DNA of 64,000 nt from contig NC_065416.1 of the NCBI RefSeq assembly GCF_024362695.1, forward strand, positions 16,336,501-16,400,500, in the 5' to 3' direction. Within the stretch, counting starts at the first letter, position 1. The number at the start of each line of letters is the position of its first letter. Made by a program: the position numbers and the translations under genes. Shown here piece by piece: positions 57,287-64,000 of the stretch. Under the pieces are notes generated by a model that had not been told where the DNA came from, did not search any database, and saw only the letters and a program-made list of their open reading frames with translations. Source of the stretch: Pectinophora gossypiella (taxonomy: Eukaryota > Arthropoda > Insecta > Lepidoptera > Gelechiidae).

Positions 57287-58195
57287 TCAATCCTCCTCCT
57301 CCTCCTCTTCTTCCGAAGATTCACCGTCACCGTCAGGATATATCCATCTCATATTTACATTTTCCACTCCGCGTAAATCGCCAATGTCAGGCCTGTTCTC
57401 GATAGGGCACGACAAGCGAGGGGCCACGGTCTTAAAGTGAAATAGCCGCGGGTAGTGTGGGTGGCGTAGGGTGATTCCATCCATATAAGAAGGATGTATC
57501 TTCTTAAAATGGCGGTTGATGTTTTTGCTTGTGTAGTAAACACCGCACAAAACACACTGTGTACCCCCCTTTTTGCCTGCGCCCATCCCCCTTTCTGCAG
57601 ATGATGGTGAAGGAGAAGGTGGGGGAGGCCGCGAAGGTCTAACCACCCCGGAGCCGGCCGCTGTCGGGGGAGGCGGAGGGAATGTTGGTGACGGAAGAGA
57701 TTCGCGAGGAGATAGTGGAGCCTCAGTAGTCAAGCTGCAGATGCTTCTGCGTCGCCTTGGTAGGGGGTAAGTTCGCGCGGACAGACTGTCGATGTTTTCA
57801 CAGCTCGGGATGGCGCGGCAGCATCCAGACCCACCCGCGCGGTCCAAGGCGCGTGGTTCGTACATGGAGGGGACGTTGATTTGAGATCCACTGGGTAAGT
57901 TTTGGTATATACTTTGGTCAGGATGAGTGGGTGCGTGAACCGAGTCCGTGAGGGTTCTGATCGTAACCGACTGGCTAGCTATAGTCTCCAGGTTGTTCTT
58001 GATGACCGCCTGCAGTTGACATATCTTGGCTTCCAGCAGGTGACAGTTGAGGCATGGATTAGGCAGCTGGAGTTGTTGCATCGCAGCCGGCCGACCCCGC
58101 GACAATCCAGCTTCCGTCTGTGAACTCCTTGCCACAGTGCTCGTTGGTGGCGCAGTGGTGGTGTGGATGCTTGGGTCCTGAAGTGGATGGCTCAT
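57287..58195 (-). CDS. 302-aa protein with coiled coil, C2H2-type finger and acidic tail (unrecognised)
   Basis: I do not recognise this protein. From ATG 58195 it has a Ser/Thr-rich start, a cysteine-bearing coiled coil (about 48-83, with C48, C51 and C59), a basic cluster RRRRS (147-151), a proline-rich stretch (165-198), one zinc finger C214-x2-C217-x11-H229-x4-H234 inside QCVLCGVYYTSKNINRHF, and a C-terminal run of glutamate and aspartate (from 294). A zinc finger with an acidic tail suggests nucleic-acid or chromatin binding. Its position between ORF2 and a poly(A) tail against telomere repeats suggests an accessory ORF of the element or a separate element's only ORF. It is GC-richer than the neighbouring ORF2, which favours a different origin. 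Confidence 0.65.
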   Translation of the reverse strand: MSHPLQDPSIHTTTAPPTSTVARSSQTEAGLSRGRPAAMQQLQLPNPCLNCHLLEAKICQLQAVIKNNLETIASQSVTIRTLTDSVHAPTHPDQSIYQNLPSGSQINVPSMYEPRALDRAGGSGCCRAIPSCENIDSLSARTYPLPRRRRSICSLTTEAPLSPRESLPSPTFPPPPPTAAGSGVVRPSRPPPPSPSPSSAERGMGAGKKGGTQCVLCGVYYTSKNINRHFKKIHPSYMDGITLRHPHYPRLFHFKTVAPRLSCPIENRPDIGDLRGVENVNMRWIYPDGDGESSEEEEEEED

Positions 58196-58236
58196 GATGA
58201 CGTAGCTGGCAGCGTACCAACTCGAAGATCCAGTAA

Positions 58237-58457
58237 AGGTTGCTCAGGTTGCCCAAGTCACCCAGGTTGCCTAGGTCACCCGAGTTGCCCAGGTCACCCG
58301 AGTTGCCAAGGTGTCCAAGTTGCGTAGGTGACTAGGTTGCGCAGGTCACCCAAGTTGCTCGGGTCACCCGAGTTGCCCAGGTCACCCAAGTTGCCGAGGT
58401 GTCCAAGTTGCGTAGGTGACTAGGTTGCTCAGGTCACTCAAGTTGCCGGAGGAGATT
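58237..58457. repeat. Minisatellite of GTTGCCCAGGTCACC-type units
   Basis: About 220 bp of 14-16 bp units alternate GTTGCCCAGGTCACC, GAGTTGCCAAGGTG and TCCAAGTTGCGTAGGTGAC. A higher-order period is visible because GGTGTCCAAGTTGCGTAGG recurs near 58306 and 58398. It sits just upstream (in sense) of the 302-aa ORF and could act as its leader or promoter. Confidence 0.8.
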
Positions 58458-58762
58458 TCGAAGTCACTTGACTGTTCAGCACGACGGGTGATGCACAATT
58501 GGACAGGGAGTTCACATACAGCGGTTTAACAAGTGGAGATGTACATACATTGACTTAGCCTATAAGCTATGTTAGAACTATTATTAATACTATTATAATT
58601 AGTATATAAGTTAATTATGTAAGGTTAGGATGAAGTTATACATTAGTAAAGTTATGAATTTATTATTATATAGTTTTATAGTGTAGGTATATCAATTGGT
58701 TATATGGGGTTAGGATAATACTAGGATTGGGAGATGGATGATATGATATTATGTGGGCATAG
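58458..58762 (-). other. AT-rich spacer after ORF2
   Basis: About 300 bp of mostly AT-rich DNA, likely ORF2 3' UTR. It contains GGTTAGGAT twice on the plus strand (near 58622 and 58708), each with a single telomere-like unit. There is no poly(A) tract, so no clear end of the ORF2 element here. Confidence 0.5.
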
Positions 58763-61700
58763 CTATGTTTGATTAAATGTTTTAAGTTCTGTAATTATAT
58801 TTGTTAGTAGTGAATGAAATGTGTCAATGGTGGATTGTTTACTAATAACCTCAGATATATTGTAGGGATTTATATTGAAGAAAGATGAGTTGCTAGTATG
58901 CTTAAGTCTGCTGGATTGGAATCTGGGACAATCAATGATTAAGTGGTGAATAGTTTGGGGGGTAGTACCGTCACAAGGACAATATTCGTTATTAGTGATT
59001 TTGAATCTATTAAGATAAGCTTTATGATAACCGTGATTGGTTAGAAATTGTGTGATGATGAAGTATGGCTTGACAGTTGATAGATATTGTTCAAGGTCAT
59101 GAAATGTAGGGAACCAGGTCTTAGTATATCTGCAGTTATTATGGTTGGAGTAGAGGTCGTGTAATGCTTGTTGGGATATGAGTTTGTTTTTGTGTTTAAT
59201 ATAACTAATAGGGGTGTAATAGTAATCAGCTTGTTTGTGCATATAAGCGGCGGATTTGGCAGCTGCATCAGCAGTCTCATTGCCAGTGAAGCCCGCATGT
59301 GCTTTAATCCACAAAAAAGCTATTTCCAAATTGTTACTTTTGGCCTGGTGTAATAAATTATGGATATTGACTGTGAAATAGTTATGACTATTGGGATTCA
59401 TCAGCTCAACAAGTCCAGACTTACAATCAGAGAATATGAATGACTTGGAAATTTTGTTAGTAACTATCCATTTACAAGCGTTCTCAATGGCAAACAATTC
59501 AGCCTGAAATATGGAACATGATGGGTGTAATTTTAGTTTTTTAATGATTTCTTTCCCATCAGGGCGGACAATAACAAATGCTGCACCTGTGGCGTCATTA
59601 TGACGACTTCCATCCGTGTAAATCTGGACAGCCCCATTAATATTGAGCCGATTGAATTCCAACGGTGTCGAAATTTCACTGAATGATATACCAGTTCTGT
59701 ATACAGGATGAAGTAGTTCAGCAGGGGCTGAGGGGCGTTCTATTGGGACGTCATTAGGAAGGAATCTAGAGAATCCACGGAGTTTAGATGTTTCGATATC
59801 CGAAACTTCATTTATTTTTGCAGGGAGCGGGGTAAGTCTAGCTATAGAAATGGCAGCCGCGGTGCTGATAGTCCGAAAGCCCTGTATAATTTTGATGGCA
59901 AACAAGCGCTGCAGTGATAGAAATTTGTTGTGAACGTACTGGTATTTTAATGCGCCAGACCAAATGCTAGCAGCATAGCAAATTATTGGTTCTATGACTT
60001 GTTTATAAAGTGTGTGGATATTATCAGGGTGGGCTCCCCAGGTGGGGCGTACATAGATCATCAATTTGTTATATATTGCTTTAGCTTTATCGATCAAATA
60101 TTCACAATGTCGTATAAATTTCAGTTTGTTATCTATAATTACACCAAGGTATTTAATTTGACTAACAAATGTTAGTTTGCGTTGTCGGGCATAAATCTCG
60201 CATTTGTTGGATTTGTTGGTGAATCCTATCACTTGCGTCTTGTCTTTCCCGAAGCTCAACTTGACGCCCTCTCCCCATTGCATGATGATATTAAGGGCTT
60301 GATTGGTGATTGTTTCAAGGTTATTGATATATTTAGAATGAACGATGAGAAGGACATCATCCGCATAGGCTTGGATGGTACAGCCGTCGGGTAGACTGAT
60401 CAGTAAAAGCTCATCCAGGATAAGATTCCACAGCGTAGGGCCGCAGACTGAACCCTGGATGCAACCCTTAGTCATAGTTTTGTGAACGCTGATGTCAGCA
60501 AAGTTAATTTGGACTAGTCTTTGGTTTATGTAACTGAGCAAAAGTTTGTATATATTGTTAGGGCAATTAACAGATCGGAGCCGGCTGAAAACAGCAGGCC
60601 ACCACGCATTATCAAATGCAGATTTAATGTCCAAGGATACAGCTAGTACATGTTCACCATTGTCCCTGGCTGAGTGAATAATGTCAAGCGCAGATTGTAT
60701 GGCATTAATGGTGGAGGTCTGCTGCTTAAATCCAAATTGGCGCTTGCAATTGGTATTGTGGGTGTTCATATGAAAAATGAGTCTATTCATGATCAAACGT
60801 TCGAGAAGTTTGCCAAAAACGTTTATTAATCCTATGGGTCTGAAAGCGGAGGTATCATTGTAATTACTTTTATTAGGTTTGGGGATGATTTTGGCATATG
60901 CTATCTTCCAGCACTCCGGAAAGTATTCTAGTTCAAGGCATCTGTTCATTAATTTAGTGATGGTGTCAGGGCAGCATTCAGCAAATAGTAGGCAAATATC
61001 AGAGGTTAGATGATCGGGTCCCGGGGCCTTTTTGGGGTTCATATTTCTGAGGCATTCAAGTATTTCCTCATAGGTAAAGGGTGGTTCATTGGGTGTGTCC
61101 ATAGGTTGGTACATTAATAGTCTGGTGGATTTCTGAGATTGGGTAAGGTCAGGGTCATCATCGGGATAGAATCTGTTTATGAGAGCAGTAGCAGTCTCAG
61201 TGCAGTTAGAAGTGTAAGACCCATCATCAAGCTTCAGTGAGGATGGGGGCTGTGCTAATGGTTTAGTTTTGATCAGTCTATTTGTGACCGACCAGACATC
61301 CTCCTTCCGCTGCCTAGTGCAGAAATCTTTAAAACTATTGGTAGAGGCAACACAAAAGGCCTCAGAATATTCCCGTTTTGCTGTTGCTCTTTGTGCGAGA
61401 AGATCATCTAGAGGGAGTCCGCGTTTTTTCTGTTTGCAGAGTTTATGATGGATTTGTATAACTTTATGTTTCAGGTTCTCCAGCTCATCATTCCACCAAG
61501 GAGCTCGTTGGCTGAAACCTGAAGCACGAGGTAGTAATTTGTTACAGGTGACTTGAATGGCAGTTGTTGTTGCGACAATATGCTTCTCGAGATCCTGTTG
61601 GGAGAGTTCATTGATGTTCGAGGTGGGGATGCGCTTTTTGATTTCATTAGCGAAGGTGTCCGAGAGCAGTTCCCATTTGATCTGAGAGGTATTGTATTTG

Positions 61701-62464
61701 AATGTTGTTAGCTTTTTGTTTTTAGTGGGATGAGTTTTACCTAAGAGAGCATTGAATGTTATAGCATTATGGTCAGATGACGGGCAGATAGTGGTGTCTA
61801 CAGTCCAGTCATTGATTGAGATATGTGAAAGATTGTTGACAAGTGTGAGATCTATAATTGAAGTTCTGAGGTAGCCATGCGTGACAGTTTCGAAAGTGGG
61901 GGAAGATCCAGTGTTACAGATACTAAGATTGTTTATGGTGATGAATTCTGCCACGTCATCACCTCTGCGGTTATTTTTTGGTGATCCCCAGAATCTATGC
62001 CATCCATTGAAATCCCCACATATAATGTGAGTCGACCCAGCTGTTCTTTTTAGGAATAATTCGAGCTTGGAAATTGTTGAGGCTTTGTCTTTGCGGGGTT
62101 CAACATATACCGACACCAAATATATTTTTTGGCCAGTGTTAAGACTGACGCAAACAACACATAGGTCTGAATAGGAGTATTGTGTTAAGCCAAGGGTGCT
62201 GCATAGACCACTTCTGATTAGGATTGCCGCTCTAGCCGGACGATCTATAGGGTACTGGTAGGTGGTATACTGGGGAATATTTTTCATAATTTGCGTATTG
62301 CCAGTATAAGGTTCAGTAATAAAAACGATATCATAAGGATGTTTGTCAAGATACACGGAAATTTCATGAAGTGCGTTTCTACTGCGACCAATATTAATTT
62401 GTAAACATTTTAGTGAGGATTTATTAGACATTGGGCTATTATTTGTTTGTATATTAATATCCAT
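58763..62464 (-). CDS. Non-LTR ORF2: endonuclease, reverse transcriptase and RNase H
   Basis: The frame gives 1233 residues from ATG 62464, which overlaps the end of ORF1; a longer open frame upstream lies within ORF1 and is not needed. The APE endonuclease (about 18-235) has E51 (TEPYT), D151 and N153 (GDFNGW) and D231-H232 (SSDHNA). The reverse transcriptase (about 480-790) has LDIKSAFDNAWW and YADD at 700-703. Its block before YADD reads KGCIQGSVCGP, where related enzymes usually have PQG and LGP. RNase H (about 945-1075) has the full set D951, E989, D1013 and D1066. A C-terminal CPC...HH....C cluster spans 1162-1179. This layout fits LOA/R1-like non-LTR elements. No stop or frameshift is present. 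Confidence 0.94.
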   Translation of the reverse strand: MDINIQTNNSPMSNKSSLKCLQINIGRSRNALHEISVYLDKHPYDIVFITEPYTGNTQIMKNIPQYTTYQYPIDRPARAAILIRSGLCSTLGLTQYSYSDLCVVCVSLNTGQKIYLVSVYVEPRKDKASTISKLELFLKRTAGSTHIICGDFNGWHRFWGSPKNNRRGDDVAEFITINNLSICNTGSSPTFETVTHGYLRTSIIDLTLVNNLSHISINDWTVDTTICPSSDHNAITFNALLGKTHPTKNKKLTTFKYNTSQIKWELLSDTFANEIKKRIPTSNINELSQQDLEKHIVATTTAIQVTCNKLLPRASGFSQRAPWWNDELENLKHKVIQIHHKLCKQKKRGLPLDDLLAQRATAKREYSEAFCVASTNSFKDFCTRQRKEDVWSVTNRLIKTKPLAQPPSSLKLDDGSYTSNCTETATALINRFYPDDDPDLTQSQKSTRLLMYQPMDTPNEPPFTYEEILECLRNMNPKKAPGPDHLTSDICLLFAECCPDTITKLMNRCLELEYFPECWKIAYAKIIPKPNKSNYNDTSAFRPIGLINVFGKLLERLIMNRLIFHMNTHNTNCKRQFGFKQQTSTINAIQSALDIIHSARDNGEHVLAVSLDIKSAFDNAWWPAVFSRLRSVNCPNNIYKLLLSYINQRLVQINFADISVHKTMTKGCIQGSVCGPTLWNLILDELLLISLPDGCTIQAYADDVLLIVHSKYINNLETITNQALNIIMQWGEGVKLSFGKDKTQVIGFTNKSNKCEIYARQRKLTFVSQIKYLGVIIDNKLKFIRHCEYLIDKAKAIYNKLMIYVRPTWGAHPDNIHTLYKQVIEPIICYAASIWSGALKYQYVHNKFLSLQRLFAIKIIQGFRTISTAAAISIARLTPLPAKINEVSDIETSKLRGFSRFLPNDVPIERPSAPAELLHPVYRTGISFSEISTPLEFNRLNINGAVQIYTDGSRHNDATGAAFVIVRPDGKEIIKKLKLHPSCSIFQAELFAIENACKWIVTNKISKSFIFSDCKSGLVELMNPNSHNYFTVNIHNLLHQAKSNNLEIAFLWIKAHAGFTGNETADAAAKSAAYMHKQADYYYTPISYIKHKNKLISQQALHDLYSNHNNCRYTKTWFPTFHDLEQYLSTVKPYFIITQFLTNHGYHKAYLNRFKITNNEYCPCDGTTPQTIHHLIIDCPRFQSSRLKHTSNSSFFNINPYNISEVISKQSTIDTFHSLLTNIITELKTFNQT

Positions 62465-63779
62465 AATCAGTACGAATTTTGATTTTTTGAAGCATGTGAA
62501 GGTATCTAGGGCAGTCATTGGATGTGGCACTATGATTAGTTTTGGCATTACTGTTATTATTATTTTTCTTGTGGAATTGAGTGCAATTGTAGCAATTAGT
62601 TTTAGATTTGTCATCTTTAAAATTACAGTTTTTGAATTGGTGATTAGGAGAAGAACAGTGTGAGCAGGCTTGATTTTCGTTGCTGCATAGTTTGCTGGTG
62701 TGGCCAAATTGCAAGCACTTGAAGCATTGGAGAAGTGCGGGGTGGTCCTGTAAATGTACCCTTTGGAAGTCAATATTGACTTTTCCTTCCTGGACTAGAA
62801 CTCTCCATAGTGACGGAGAGACCATGAACACAGCATTGTATAGGTTTTCTTTTCGATTGCGACGACTGAATTTGTAGACCAGTTCATTGTCACTGGTGAT
62901 ATTGTTCCTGACACATTCGTTTTGTTTACATATGATACTAGTCAGCTCTGCAGGTGGGATCTCCGAGGAAATGCCCTTAACGATAATCATCGGCTGAAGT
63001 TTCTTGGAGATTTCAGCCGTAACATCGCTGTCAGGCTGGTTGGTTTTGGCTAAGGCTATCTCCCTATGACCAGCATTATCAAACTCCACTCGTAACTTAT
63101 TATTCGAGATATACTGAACGTTGGATGGCGCAAAATTAGTGTCGCGGAAAGATATTTTCTTTTTCCATGCATTGAGAGTCTCAGCTGGGCTGGTAACATC
63201 ATTTTTTGGAGAGATGATAATAGCCGGTTTAGACACAGGGATAGTTGGGGTGGGTTTAGGCATTAGCTTTTTCACTGTGTCAGCATAGGATGGTCTGAGT
63301 GCCTTAGAAGAGTCCAGTGAGCGTTGTATTTTGGCGACTTCTTCCTTGATTGTATCCCTGATGACGTTAATTGTGCCACCATCAAGCGATGCACTATTAG
63401 AGCCCACATGTTTTAATGAGGATGAGCAGAAAGCCGTGGTCAGACATTGTATCTCTATGACAAGTTCCAGGATAGCATCTTTGTTGGCTTTAGTCAGGCT
63501 CTTGCCCTCAGTTAGTTTTTCTTTAATAGCCTTGGTTTTGCATAAAATAGTATCCCTGAAGTCGGACCGCGGATCCCGCTCATCAATGAAAGAGGAGAAG
63601 TCATCATCCATGTTATCGGAATCACTTGGTGCACAATAGTTACTAGTGGGAATACCTGGTGTAGCTTGACTCTCCCCACTGCAATGGCTGCCATCAGGCA
63701 GCGCCGGAGACAGCCGGAGTGGCGCCTGTGAGGCCATAGTGGTTTGTGAGCCTCCCATACATGGATGGTCAGACGCCAT
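62454..63779 (-). CDS. Non-LTR ORF1 (gag-like, CCHC zinc knuckles)
   Basis: The frame gives 441 residues from ATG 63779 (MASDHPCMGGSQ). The frame is open a little further upstream but without another ATG. It has a polar N-terminus, a predicted helical segment (about 80-160), a central RNA-recognition-like region with FDNAGHREIALAKTNQ, and two canonical zinc knuckles (CFKCLQFGHTSKLC and CSHCSSPNHQFKNC) plus a third imperfect cluster CYNCTQFH before an asparagine-rich C-terminus. The family role is packaging element RNA. ORF2 begins 8-10 bases before its stop in another frame (ATGGATATTAA), so the two are translationally linked by overlap. Confidence 0.92.
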   Translation of the reverse strand: MASDHPCMGGSQTTMASQAPLRLSPALPDGSHCSGESQATPGIPTSNYCAPSDSDNMDDDFSSFIDERDPRSDFRDTILCKTKAIKEKLTEGKSLTKANKDAILELVIEIQCLTTAFCSSSLKHVGSNSASLDGGTINVIRDTIKEEVAKIQRSLDSSKALRPSYADTVKKLMPKPTPTIPVSKPAIIISPKNDVTSPAETLNAWKKKISFRDTNFAPSNVQYISNNKLRVEFDNAGHREIALAKTNQPDSDVTAEISKKLQPMIIVKGISSEIPPAELTSIICKQNECVRNNITSDNELVYKFSRRNRKENLYNAVFMVSPSLWRVLVQEGKVNIDFQRVHLQDHPALLQCFKCLQFGHTSKLCSNENQACSHCSSPNHQFKNCNFKDDKSKTNCYNCTQFHKKNNNNSNAKTNHSATSNDCPRYLHMLQKIKIRTDYGY

Positions 63780-64000
63780 CACATTGATTGCAATCCTCAG
63801 AGTGCACAGATTCACTATATATTAGCACAACAAAACAACACCAAGCACAAAATCACAATGCACAGACACAGAATAACAAGGGTGGCCCAGGTCCACCGGC
63901 GCCCGGGCCGTCCAAACCCGGCTGGCCCACGCTGCTAGAAGCAGCCCAATAACGCGAGTACCCCACGACACCCAAGTTCCAGTCGTAGGAGTCCTGAGTG
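63780..64000 (-). other. Probable 5' UTR of the minus-strand element
   Basis: It is partly AC-rich, with a GC-rich stretch at about 63884-63932. No TTAGG repeat is reached by the window end, so the 5' boundary is unseen. Confidence 0.5.

Larger units (their letters stand above)
56431..64000 (-). mobile_element. CCTAA-oriented non-LTR element with up to three ORFs (open at window end)
   Basis: Read on the minus strand the order is 5' UTR, ORF1 (63779-62454), ORF2 (62464-58763), AT-rich spacer, minisatellite, a 302-aa ORF (58195-57287), a 3' tail with internal poly(A) tracts, and a final 11-base poly(A) joined to CCTAACC. Sense along CCTAA is the orientation known for TRAS elements, but TRAS elements lack RNase H while this ORF2 has a complete one. 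Codon use is AT-rich, unlike the GC-rich SART-like copies. It may be one element or two elements in the same orientation; no poly(A) separates ORF2 from the 302-aa ORF. The 5' end lies beyond the window. Confidence 0.7.

Noticed and set aside
58237..58457. CRISPR-like array
   Set aside because: Units are contiguous with no unique spacers and the genome is eukaryotic; it is a minisatellite.
62465..62773. N-terminal extension of the minus-strand ORF2
   Set aside because: It is out-of-frame overlap with the zinc-knuckle part of ORF1; the ATG at 62464 gives a normal endonuclease start.

Overview
The window reads as lepidopteran (moth or butterfly) nuclear DNA. It carries canonical insect (TTAGG)n telomere repeats loaded with telomere-type non-LTR retrotransposons, a single-exon muscle-type insect actin, a class B neuropeptide receptor with short GT-AG introns, and short interspersed repeats of kinds common in moths (Helitron-like elements ending in CTAG, a MITE, LINE 3' ends ending in ACGTCA plus poly(A)). 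It is eukaryotic: there are no operons, Shine-Dalgarno sites or CRISPR arrays.

Layout. 1-20763: about 20 kb without a convincing gene, AT-rich with scattered transposon remnants and GC-rich patches. A 52-nt segment at 19160-19211 with good splice sites may be a 5' UTR exon of the next gene. 20795-22536 (+): a six-exon secretin-family GPCR, best matched to the DH31/calcitonin-type receptor. It ends at a UGA-C stop that is followed in frame by 40 more plausible codons. 23833-24963 (-): muscle-type actin, tail to tail with the receptor, with a probable 5' UTR intron and a TATA box near 25650. 30440-33185 (+): a four-exon secreted protein with five Kazal-like domains. 33840-34760: a tandem 228-254 bp repeat.

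35390-56430 is a telomere-like block. It begins with degenerate C-strand satellite (AACCTAA-like), passes through (CAAG)n, flips strand into 141 consecutive TTTAGG hexamers, and then becomes canonical TTAGG. Five SART-like retrotransposon copies lie in tandem in TTAGG, all sense on the TTAGG strand, each ending in poly(A) joined to GGTTAGG: (1) 37945-39231, 5'-truncated; (2) 39316-42851, with intact ORF1 but almost no ORF2; (3) 42871-49366, full length; (4) 49456-55920, full length; (5) 55935-56178, a 3' stub. Copies 3 and 4 have intact ORF1 (AT-hook, coiled coil, three zinc knuckles) and ORF2 (APE endonuclease, YADD reverse transcriptase, C-terminal CCHC), arranged stop-NN-ATG.

56431-64000 (-) is oppositely oriented: its sense strand is CCTAA and a poly(A) abuts the telomere repeat. 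It holds a gag-like ORF1, an ORF2 with endonuclease, reverse transcriptase and a complete RNase H, a minisatellite, and a further 302-aa ORF (coiled coil, proline-rich, one C2H2-type finger, acidic tail) before a 3' tail with internal poly(A) tracts. Whether this is one three-ORF element or two neighbouring elements is open. It is the part of the window most likely to be undescribed, together with the ORF1-only SART copy.

In function, the full-length copies could supply enzymes and ORF1 protein, the ORF1-only and 3'-stub copies look like dependants, and the TTAGG tracts between them are the insertion targets. All protein identities come from reading motifs; no database search was run.
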